This document shows positions 1 through 5,698 of a stretch of 7,175 bases of DNA, one piece after another. The number at the start of each line of letters is the position of its first letter. The first letter of the stretch is position 1. The translations under genes were made by a program, and so were the position numbers. The stretch covers positions 1-7,175 of the forward strand of contig JAUXBV010000169.1 of the NCBI GenBank assembly GCA_030619215.1, given 5' to 3'. The notes under the pieces are model-generated. The model saw nothing but the letters and a program-made list of their open reading frames with translations. It was not told the DNA's origin and did not search any database. This stretch comes from Fibrobacterota bacterium (GTDB lineage: Bacteria > Fibrobacterota > Chitinivibrionia > Chitinivibrionales > JANQEN01).

Positions 1-31
1 GGAAGCGTGTGCGGAAGCGTGTGCGGAAGCG
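1..31. repeat. 12-bp short tandem repeat at window start
   Basis: The unit GGAAGCGTGTGC occurs twice in perfect tandem (1-12 and 13-24), followed by a partial third copy GGAAGCG (25-31). This stretch is much richer in G+C than the DNA that follows. All three forward frames can be read through it for some distance and then stop by about position 74, so it could be the tail of an upstream gene or an intergenic repeat. The window does not show which, nor how many copies lie upstream. Confidence 0.6.
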
Positions 32-82
32 AGCGGAGGGCATGAGATATTTTATATTGTAAATATTATTTAATCCTCATTT

Positions 83-105
83 ATTCTGACTCTTGAATTC
101 TGACT
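83..105. repeat. 9-bp direct repeat upstream of the ACT gene
   Basis: ATTCTGACT occurs at 83-91 and again at 97-105, a 14-bp period, in the leader just ahead of the ribosome binding site (AAAGGAGA, about 118-125) of the ACT-domain gene. It could be a small regulator half-site pair or a chance duplication. No strong sigma-70 promoter is obvious around it. Confidence 0.35.
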
Positions 106-130
106 ACTGTAAGATAAAAAGGAGAATAGC

Positions 131-565
131 ATGAAACTGAAACAGATATCCGTATCGATTGAGAATTGCCAGAAGCGGTTATATGAAATAACAGACGCAA
201 TCGGTAAAGCCGGTATTAATTTGCGGGCAATGAATCTTGTTGACACAGGCGATTTTGGCTTGCTGAGGCTTCTGGTCTCTGATGTTCCGAAAGCTCGGCG
301 CATTATGATGCGGATGCAGATGCCTGCACGCGTGGATGATGTCGTTGCAGTTGAGATTGAGGATAAGCCGGGAAGCCTGGCAGAACTGCTTAAACATTTG
401 TTGGATGCTGATGTTAAAGTGATGTATACCTATGCGTTGACAGAATTCACTCCGGGTACGGCAGTAATGATCTTTCGTTTCAACGATAATGATAAGGCGA
501 TAGAGGTGCTGCAGGAGAATGAGATAAAACTGCTTGATGCCAAAGATTTCGGCATAAAAAAGTAA
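131..565 (+). CDS. tandem ACT-domain protein
   Basis: This 144-residue protein consists almost wholly of two ACT domains, roughly residues 3-66 and 71-140. ACT domains are small ligand-binding folds, usually for amino acids, that control enzymes allosterically. The second domain carries the typical turn EDKPGSLAE (about 77-85), where the Asp-Lys-Pro-Gly loop normally helps bind the effector; in the first domain the matching loop is degenerate (ENCQKRLYE, 11-19). No catalytic domain or signal peptide is present, so it should be a cytoplasmic regulator or sensor. The start is supported by AAAGGAGA about 5 nt upstream. Stand-alone double-ACT proteins of this length commonly lie next to phenylacetate-CoA ligase or indolepyruvate:ferredoxin oxidoreductase genes in anaerobes, but those neighbours, if present, are outside the window. 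Its stop is 44 nt before the reductase gene, so the two are probably co-transcribed. The ligand and partner are unknown. Confidence 0.9.
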   Translation: MKLKQISVSIENCQKRLYEITDAIGKAGINLRAMNLVDTGDFGLLRLLVSDVPKARRIMMRMQMPARVDDVVAVEIEDKPGSLAELLKHLLDADVKVMYTYALTEFTPGTAVMIFRFNDNDKAIEVLQENEIKLLDAKDFGIKK

Positions 566-609
566 AATAAGATACGATATACTAATAAAAATATGCGGGA
601 GGCTATCCC

Positions 610-1560
610 ATGAAAGAGAAATCCGATTTTAATCCTCGAAAATTTGCAGTTATAGGGGCAGGGCCGGTTGGTTGTACTGCAGCGGCCTTTTTAGCAAAAG
701 GAGGATTTGATGTAACACTTTGTGACATTATCCCCGAACTGGTAAAGCCGGCAGCTGAAACCGGAATTATGATTGAAGGTGTTGAAAATTTTCTACAGCC
801 TGTTTCACGGACCTGTACCCATGTTGACGAGCTTGCTGACATCAAACCTGACGTGATTATAATAGCTGCAAAGGCAAATGCACTTCCTCTGATTGCTTCC
901 GCTATTGAAAGTTTTTATAAAGAAGGTATGTATGTCGTAAGCTGGCAGAATGGTATAAACACCGAACATGAGATAGCTGAAACCTTGGGTAAAAAGGCGG
1001 TAATACGCGCTGTTGTCAATTACGGATGCCAGCTTGTCAAGCCCTGCCATGTTAAAATAGCGTTTCACCACTACCCGCATTTTATTCAGGAGCTTGATCC
1101 TCTGTCAAAGGAAGCTGCGGAATCGATCTGCAAAGCCCTCAATAAGTCCGGACTTATAACGGAACACACAGATCAAATCGTTTCGATTGTATGGCGTAAA
1201 TCCATAATGAATGCATCAATGAATCCCGTGTGTGCCGTGACAGGGCTGACCATGTCCGAAACAATGAACGACCCGATAATTTTCCAGATCGTCAGCTCGC
1301 TTCTGAAAGAGTGTATAAAGGTTGCAAGGGCAAATGAAATTACCGTGGGATGGGATTACTATCCCAATGCAATTGAATATCTACACAACGCAGGAAATCA
1401 TAAGCCCTCAATGCTTCTGGATATGGAGAATAATAGAAAAACAGAAATAGATTTTTTAAACGGCAAGTTTATCGAATTCGGCAGCCAGGCTGATATAGAC
1501 ACTCCATATAATAGTACCATGAGGGCATTGGTAAAGGGGTTGGAATCCAAGCAAAAATAA
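610..1560 (+). CDS. ketopantoate reductase (PanE/ApbA) family dehydrogenase
   Basis: This 316-residue protein matches the ketopantoate reductase family, which reduces 2-dehydropantoate to pantoate with NADPH in pantothenate/CoA synthesis; family members are usually near 300 residues. The N-terminal Rossmann domain has the nucleotide loop GAGPVG (16-21) and a WQNG segment (112-115) whose Asn matches the substrate-site Asn of PanE. The helical C-terminal domain has the VWRKS..N...NP signature, with the expected catalytic Lys197 and Asn201/Asn205, then HKPSM (264-268) and KTEID (277-281), giving the expected Ser267 and Glu279. The active site therefore looks complete. A ribosome binding site GGGAGG (597-602) sits 7 nt before the ATG. 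The family also includes reductases of other 2-oxo acids, and the ACT neighbour does not point to pantothenate synthesis, so I leave out a gene symbol. The final codons and stop lie in a 15-bp tandem duplication. Confidence 0.88.
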   Translation: MKEKSDFNPRKFAVIGAGPVGCTAAAFLAKGGFDVTLCDIIPELVKPAAETGIMIEGVENFLQPVSRTCTHVDELADIKPDVIIIAAKANALPLIASAIESFYKEGMYVVSWQNGINTEHEIAETLGKKAVIRAVVNYGCQLVKPCHVKIAFHHYPHFIQELDPLSKEAAESICKALNKSGLITEHTDQIVSIVWRKSIMNASMNPVCAVTGLTMSETMNDPIIFQIVSSLLKECIKVARANEITVGWDYYPNAIEYLHNAGNHKPSMLLDMENNRKTEIDFLNGKFIEFGSQADIDTPYNSTMRALVKGLESKQK

Positions 1561-1573
1561 TCCAAGCAAAAAT
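1544..1573. repeat. 15-bp tandem duplication across the reductase stop codon
   Basis: AATCCAAGCAAAAAT is present twice without mismatch (1544-1558 and 1559-1573), covering the last codons of the reductase gene. The present stop TAA (1558-1560) is created by the junction of the two copies. With a single copy the frame would end at TAG with the same C-terminal residues, so the event is silent for the protein. It looks like a recent slippage duplication. Confidence 0.85.
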
Positions 1574-1725
1574 AGTGTGAAAGTATATTACCGGATCTGG
1601 TTAACAGACTTTATCAAATAAGCGATATTAATAAGCCGTACGCAAAAGTAATAACATGCCGATAATTTTACGGAAATCTTCAATATCCCAATTAAACCTG
1701 CGATTTATACATATTTTTATTATAT

Positions 1726-1737
1726 TTCTACGTAGAA
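1726..1737. promoter_or_regulatory. perfect 12-bp palindrome, possible operator
   Basis: TTCTACGTAGAA is a perfect self-complementary 12-mer about 390 nt upstream of the FN3-ferredoxin gene. It has no spacer, so as DNA it suits a dimeric regulator site better than an RNA hairpin. The regulator is unknown, and a chance palindrome in AT-rich DNA cannot be excluded. Confidence 0.3.
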
Positions 1738-1797
1738 TGTAAAATTAGGCGTGTCTTATGAATTGCAATAAAAATAGGGTAGAGTTTAATTATATTG

Positions 1798-1928
1798 GAA
1801 TAGAAAGTTCCCGATATTATCCATTGTTAATTTTTTTGTTTTATTTAGATGTCAACTGGTTATGCCATTATTTCTTCGTTGTTTAGAAGAAAAGAATATA
1901 TTTATTTTGGTTATTTGAATAGAAAGTT
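1798..1928. repeat. pair of 12-bp direct repeats
   Basis: GAATAGAAAGTT is found at 1798-1809 and 1917-1928, a 119-bp period. The flanking bases are also T-rich, and the similarity extends slightly upstream (TTGGAATAG versus TTTGAATAG). The copies may be regulator sites or traces of a short duplication; nothing else between them is clearly repeated. Confidence 0.4.
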
Positions 1929-1948
1929 GTTATATTAATCTTATATAA

Positions 1949-1969
1949 ATAATCGCCAACAACGATTAT
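1949..1969. repeat. short inverted repeat
   Basis: ATAATCG (1949-1955) and CGATTAT (1963-1969) are perfectly complementary around a 7-nt spacer. A T-run does not follow, so it is not a standard intrinsic terminator. It could be a protein-binding site upstream of the ferredoxin operon. Confidence 0.35.
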
Positions 1970-2044
1970 AACTATTATTAGGAATATCTTCAATTGTTAA
2001 AAACATTTTATTAACTCCATACCATTCGCATATAAAGTTTTATC

Positions 2045-2071
2045 TTGACAGGTAATATTTTCAATTAGGGT
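2045..2071 (+). promoter_or_regulatory. candidate sigma-70-type promoter of the ferredoxin operon
   Basis: A perfect -35 hexamer TTGACA (2045-2050) is followed after 15 nt by TAGGGT (2066-2071), which keeps the key T-A-...-T positions of a -10 box. The spacing is short and the -10 is imperfect, so the exact -10 is uncertain. Transcription would begin near 2078, giving a leader of about 50 nt before the FN3-ferredoxin start codon. The position directly before the first operon gene supports it. Confidence 0.4.
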
Positions 2072-2129
2072 AAAAGTGTAAATACTTTTTTAATATATAG
2101 TTTTATTTAAACATTTTTGGAGGGGCCTT

Positions 2130-4658
2130 ATGACTCGGTGGAGGATCGTGAATGGGATACTATATTCTTTTACTCCTCTTCTTATACTTTTATATTGCTC
2201 TTTTAACCCGAACTATCCTGATAATTCCGGTAATAATGGCAACAACGTTACAATAGTCATTGAGAACGGGGATGATGTTGAAATTGTCGAGGCTGTTGTA
2301 TGCGCATCCGATTTGGATGACAGCATCCATTTCTATCAGCACCTTAAAAATAACAAACTGAATTTCAAGGTCGAAAAGGGAGATGCCAGGGAGTTTACTG
2401 TTAACGGCTATGTCTCCAATGCCTGGCGGTATACCAAAAGGTTTATTGCTGATATCGGAGAAGACGATACTACATTTGTCATAACACTGAAACAAATCGA
2501 AGGGCCTGTACCGGATGTACCTGTAAATATTGTTCTGGATCTGTTGCCTGATAATATCGTTAAAATTACCTGGGATGCATGCAGCAGGGCAAACGGTTAT
2601 AACGTTTACCGGAAAAAGGATAATATTGATGATATAGAGAAGATAAGATCAGTCGAGAACGCTGAGTTGCTTGACAGTAATGTCCTTGCTGAACATATTT
2701 ATCATTATGCGGTTTCTGCATATAATGCAACCGGCGAATCTGATAAATCTGACTTTATTCCCATTACGATCCCTTCGAGCAATGAGGTACCTCAAACTCC
2801 GCAGAATGTAGAAATAGTTGACAGTTCGGGAACCTCGATAACAATGGTATGGGACAGGGTCGTTGGCGCGGCTTTTTATAATATGTATCGAACAATTGGC
2901 AGCGGTACACCCAATGAGCTTATTGCCACAATTGACAGCACAAGGTATATAGACCAGGGGCTCACTCCGGTAACCCTTTACTCGTATGCTGTTTCAGCAA
3001 AGAACAGTATCGGTGAATCACAGAAATCTGCGAAGGTATCGGCCACAACCCTTACTCCAAAACCGGAAGTACCACAGAATGTTACCGCAACTACCCTGTC
3101 TGACAGGAGTATAAAAGTTACGTGGGAAGAGGTTGCCTATGCTGATGAATATGAGATATATAGAAGTTTGAGTGAGACAGGCAGTTATGAGCTCGATGAT
3201 ATATCAGATGTAAATTCATTTATCAGCTCCGGCCTTGAAACGGAAACGGTATATTATTATAAAGTAAAAGCAAAAAATGCAGCAGGCACTTCAGGTTTCT
3301 CAGAGTTTGATTCTGCAAAGACACTTCCGGAGATAGTTGATCCGCCAGAAAAGCCGGCCAATGTAACAGCCAAGGCTCTCTCACCCTATGTAATACAGAT
3401 ATCCTGGCCGATTGTTGCCAATACATCCAGTTATAACATTTATCGCAGCAACAGCTCATCAGGGCCCTTTAACAAAATTGCCGGCCCCCTTGACACAGTA
3501 TATAATGACTCGGGCCTCTCGGAAAATACAACCTACTATTATGAAGTTTCGGCGGAAAACAGCGGCGGAGAGTCCGGGCATTCTGATGTGGTATCTGCAA
3601 AGACAATGATTCTTATTACAGTACCCGCGGGGTTTGAGGGAGAGGCGCTTTCATCATCAGAAATTGAATTAACCTGGAACAGTGTCGCGGGAGCTGATGA
3701 ATACCGGGTAGTCCGTTCGCTTTCCCAGGGTGGAACGTATGATGAGATTGCGTTGGTTGCACAAACCGACTTTACCGATACCGGCCTTGACGCTAATACA
3801 ACCTACTATTACAAACTGTCTGCAAAGGGCTCTTCCGGGGAATCCGAGCAGACAGATCCTGTCAGTGTTACCACAAAGATGCCGGTGCCCGATACACCGG
3901 ACGGCCTGACTGCGGAAGCTTTGTCATCCTCTGAAATCAAGGTAGATTTTAATACGGTAAGCAGCGCCGTGGCTTATAACATCTATTTTTGCGAAAGCCC
4001 GCCAAATAATTTTACACTACTTACCACTGTGGGATCGGGAACCTATACCCATACCGGCCTTGAACCGGAGACAGAGTATTTCTATAAAGTATCGGCGTAT
4101 AATGACGATGGTGAGTCGGAACTGTCCGACAGCGTATCAGCAACGACATTAGCTGCCCCTCCTGATACTCCAACAGGTGTGGGAGCAACGGCCCTTTCCT
4201 CTTCTGAAATACAAGTTACATACAACTCGGTATCGGATGCTGACGGATATATTATTTATCACAGCTTATACGCCACCGGACAATATACAGCGCTTGATTC
4301 AATCTCTCAGACTACCTATACTCACGATAGCCTCGAAGCAAATTCAACACACTACTATAAAGTATCTGCGTATAATGACGTAGGAGAATCCGAATTGTCA
4401 GATACGGTTTATGCTACAACCAAATCAAATAAAGTAGCCTATATTACCGATTGTCGTGAGTGTGGGAGATGTGATAATTATTGTGATGTTGGAGCAATTA
4501 AGTATCAGGGTGGAACCTATGTTGTGGACACCGATCTTTGTGATGGTTGTGGTGATTGTATTTCATCATGTCCCTATGATTATATAATATTAGTGGATGC
4601 ATTTGAAAAGGTAAAGACGTGGATTAAGGATTTGTTTACAGGAGAAGAGAGGAAATAA
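2130..4658 (+). CDS. exported seven-FN3-repeat protein with C-terminal 2[4Fe-4S] ferredoxin domain
   Basis: This 842-residue protein starts with a basic, then hydrophobic export signal (about 1-23) ending in LLYC, a weak lipobox at Cys23, followed by a Ser/Asn/Gly-rich linker (24-39). Residues 40-123 form an unrecognised, probably beta-rich domain. Seven fibronectin type III domains follow at about 126-215, 219-309, 312-400, 405-493, 497-584, 586-675 and 677-766. They have typical core Trp or aromatic residues and YYYKVSA-like strands. The C-terminal domain (769-820) has both ferredoxin cluster motifs: Cys775/778/781/785 and Cys804/807/810/814. The first motif ends Cys-Asp instead of Cys-Pro. 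No twin-arginine motif is seen, so export would be by Sec. The ATG follows a strong GGAGGGG site (2119-2125). The FN3 array likely acts as a stalk or adhesive spacer holding a redox head away from the membrane. The domain calls are firm; lipidation and an electron-transfer role are inferred. Confidence 0.88.
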   Translation: MTRWRIVNGILYSFTPLLILLYCSFNPNYPDNSGNNGNNVTIVIENGDDVEIVEAVVCASDLDDSIHFYQHLKNNKLNFKVEKGDAREFTVNGYVSNAWRYTKRFIADIGEDDTTFVITLKQIEGPVPDVPVNIVLDLLPDNIVKITWDACSRANGYNVYRKKDNIDDIEKIRSVENAELLDSNVLAEHIYHYAVSAYNATGESDKSDFIPITIPSSNEVPQTPQNVEIVDSSGTSITMVWDRVVGAAFYNMYRTIGSGTPNELIATIDSTRYIDQGLTPVTLYSYAVSAKNSIGESQKSAKVSATTLTPKPEVPQNVTATTLSDRSIKVTWEEVAYADEYEIYRSLSETGSYELDDISDVNSFISSGLETETVYYYKVKAKNAAGTSGFSEFDSAKTLPEIVDPPEKPANVTAKALSPYVIQISWPIVANTSSYNIYRSNSSSGPFNKIAGPLDTVYNDSGLSENTTYYYEVSAENSGGESGHSDVVSAKTMILITVPAGFEGEALSSSEIELTWNSVAGADEYRVVRSLSQGGTYDEIALVAQTDFTDTGLDANTTYYYKLSAKGSSGESEQTDPVSVTTKMPVPDTPDGLTAEALSSSEIKVDFNTVSSAVAYNIYFCESPPNNFTLLTTVGSGTYTHTGLEPETEYFYKVSAYNDDGESELSDSVSATTLAAPPDTPTGVGATALSSSEIQVTYNSVSDADGYIIYHSLYATGQYTALDSISQTTYTHDSLEANSTHYYKVSAYNDVGESELSDTVYATTKSNKVAYITDCRECGRCDNYCDVGAIKYQGGTYVVDTDLCDGCGDCISSCPYDYIILVDAFEKVKTWIKDLFTGEERK
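2505..4427 (+). repeat. seven tandem FN3-domain coding repeats
   Basis: Seven diverged units of about 90 codons are arranged head to tail. Units 5, 6 and 7 share the ALSSSEI start. Units 6 (3885-4154) and 7 (4158-4427) are closest, with nearly the same YKVSAYND.GESELSD C-terminal strand. At DNA level they differ at many third codon positions, so the duplication is not very recent. Repeat number may vary between strains. Confidence 0.8.
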
Positions 4659-4698
4659 AACACTGAAGAATAGTAACATTAGGAAACAGCATTTATAA

Positions 4699-5022
4699 AT
4701 GATTAAAACAAAGCACAGCAGAAAATTTCATAGACATGCCAGGAATGTTTTTCTGACACTCTGTGCTGCCGTTGTGTTTTTTTCACTAGCAGGGTGCATT
4801 GATACAGCAGTAAAGGAGCCGGGCGATAGGGTCTACCAGATAGATTACAGCAAGTGCCCCGGATGCGGCTTATGCGTTAAACCATGCCCGGAAAATGCCA
4901 TCAGCGAGCATGAGCTTGAGGGTGAATGGGTCGTGATTATTGACCCTGACAAATGCATCGGGTGCGGGGAGTGCGTTCCTTACTGTGATTTTGATGCGCT
5001 CATAAAAGAGTACCGGCATTAG
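4699..5022 (+). CDS. ferredoxin-type lipoprotein, 2[4Fe-4S]
   Basis: This 107-residue protein has a strongly basic, His-rich n-region (1-16), a hydrophobic segment and a classical lipobox LAGC with lipidated Cys33, so it should be Sec-exported and membrane-anchored. The mature part is a bacterial-type 2[4Fe-4S] ferredoxin: Cys53/56/59/63 followed by Pro64, and Cys86/89/92/96 followed by Asp97 rather than Pro. The signal has SRKF but no adjacent arginine pair, so it is not a normal Tat signal. An in-frame TAA lies immediately before the ATG (4696-4698), fixing the start; the only Shine-Dalgarno-like bases, AGGA (4681-4684), are 14 nt away, which suggests weak initiation or dependence on translation of the gene 40 nt upstream. 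It probably carries electrons at a membrane surface facing the periplasm or exterior. Known bacterial ferredoxins of this type are normally cytoplasmic, so the location is the unusual part. Confidence 0.88.
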   Translation: MIKTKHSRKFHRHARNVFLTLCAAVVFFSLAGCIDTAVKEPGDRVYQIDYSKCPGCGLCVKPCPENAISEHELEGEWVVIIDPDKCIGCGECVPYCDFDALIKEYRH

Positions 5023-5029
5023 AATCTAT

Positions 5030-5142
5030 GTCTGAAACAAATACCCTGCTGTTCGCTGGGCTTGGCGTTTTTTGCGTATTTATTTCAGACCTAAAGACTA
5101 TAGTCCTGCGATTAGCAGGGTTCTTATCCAGCTTGGCTGGAT
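5030..5142 (+). other. inverted-repeat-rich intergenic element
   Basis: The 195-nt gap (5023-5217) between the second and third ferredoxin genes holds several inverted repeats. Arms at 5030-5043 and 5077-5090 pair over 14 positions with one C/A mismatch. GACTATAGTC (5096-5105) is a perfect palindrome. CCTGC/GCAGG (5105-5109, 5115-5119) forms a small hairpin. ATCCAGC/GCTGGAT (5126-5132, 5136-5142) forms a 7-bp stem with a 3-nt loop. ACCCTGCT (5043-5050) is fully complementary to AGCAGGGT (5114-5121), giving an alternative fold that excludes the smaller hairpin. No T-run follows a stem, so it is not a standard terminator. It may be a structured RNA leader, an mRNA processing or attenuation element, or a small mobile repeat. 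Confidence 0.5.
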
Positions 5143-5217
5143 TAATTACATGCGTGGTATCATCCCAAAGTTACATACATCCATTATCTATTTATCAATG
5201 AATCGAGAGGCATATTT

Positions 5218-5661
5218 ATGGCACGAATTATCGGAGTGTTCACGTTAATCCTCTTTCTTACCATCGGCATTTACAGCGCTTCAAAAAAGAAATATGAAGT
5301 TCTTTCATACAAATGCGTCGGGTGTGCCGATTGTATTGACGTTTGCCCGAAAGATGCAATTACCCTGAAAAGAGGTAAAGCTGTTATTGATCCCCAAAAG
5401 TGTATCGGATGCAGTCAGTGTGTTTATATTTGTTCTTTTTTTGCATTACGCGCCTATGAAAGCAGTGATAATATTGCGAGAGCAGAAGGCGCAAAAACAA
5501 AAAAAAGAGAAAGAAGAAAAAAACCTGCAAAGCAAGCCTCAAAGAAATATTCAGTCGTCGATGAACTGGAGAAAATTGCAAAACTTAGAAAATCCGGAGT
5601 TATAACTGAAGAGGAATTTATAGAGGCTAAGAAGAGACTGCTTGCTCAAATAAAAAAGTGA
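5218..5661 (+). CDS. exported ferredoxin with C-terminal SHOCT-like domain
   Basis: The 147-residue protein begins with a hydrophobic export or anchor segment (about 3-20) followed by SAS (20-22). It has no cysteine there, so unlike its neighbours it is not a lipoprotein; it is either cleaved by signal peptidase I or stays anchored by this helix. The 2[4Fe-4S] ferredoxin domain has Cys33/36/39/43 followed by Pro44, and Cys62/65/68/72 followed by Ser73. A Lys/Arg-rich linker (93-110) leads to residues 113-145, which fit the SHOCT (short C-terminal) pattern: LEKIAKLRKSGVITEEEF followed by an AKKRLL helix. SHOCT domains typically end membrane-associated bacterial proteins and are thought to aid oligomerisation. 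GAGAGG (5205-5210) is 7 nt before the ATG. The separate spacing and good ribosome binding site suggest independent translation within the same operon. I know of no named protein with this architecture. Confidence 0.87.
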   Translation: MARIIGVFTLILFLTIGIYSASKKKYEVLSYKCVGCADCIDVCPKDAITLKRGKAVIDPQKCIGCSQCVYICSFFALRAYESSDNIARAEGAKTKKRERRKKPAKQASKKYSVVDELEKIAKLRKSGVITEEEFIEAKKRLLAQIKK

Positions 5662-5698
5662 TGTTTTAAATACTAACTGTCAACAAAGAGGAAAAACA

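Larger units (their letters stand above)
1576..2129. other. long AT-rich intergenic region
   Basis: About 550 nt separate the reductase gene from the ferredoxin operon. The DNA is strongly AT-rich with long A and T runs, and stops are frequent in all frames. The longest forward start-to-stop reading I found by eye is a 42-codon frame (1758-1886) with no good ribosome binding site. I see no convincing intrinsic terminator after the reductase gene. The region holds a 12-bp palindrome, a 12-bp direct repeat, two 7-bp-stem hairpins (1871-1892 and 1949-1969) and a promoter candidate near its end. It most likely ends one transcription unit and controls the next. Confidence 0.7.

Noticed and set aside
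93..115. TTGAAT and TAAGAT as a promoter for the ACT gene
   Set aside because: The 11-nt spacing is too short, and a start there would fall almost on the ribosome binding site.
597..609. GGGA/TCCC hairpin covering the ribosome binding site of the reductase gene
   Set aside because: A 4-bp stem with a 5-nt loop is too weak and too common to claim translational control.
1758..1886. A 42-codon + strand frame in the AT-rich spacer
   Set aside because: It has no good ribosome binding site, its composition follows the AT-rich background, and it resembles no protein known to me.
1871..1892. TTTCTTC/GAAGAAA hairpin as terminator of the reductase gene
   Set aside because: The stem is AT-rich, no T-run follows, and it lies about 300 nt past the stop codon; it stays only a possible inverted repeat.
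3223..3459. Open frame on the - strand inside the FN3 region, and similar frames at 2190-2495 and 5384-5581
   Set aside because: They lie opposite well-supported domains, lack ribosome binding sites and encode unlikely compositions; they are shadows of the real genes.
4452..4586. Cysteine-rich motifs as heme c or zinc-finger sites
   Set aside because: No CxxCH occurs, and the double CxxCxxCxxxC pattern with ferredoxin spacing fits 2[4Fe-4S] clusters better.
5126..5142. ATCCAGC/GCTGGAT hairpin as an intrinsic terminator splitting the ferredoxin operon
   Set aside because: The stem is good but is followed by TAATTACATG rather than a run of T, and related genes continue in the same direction.
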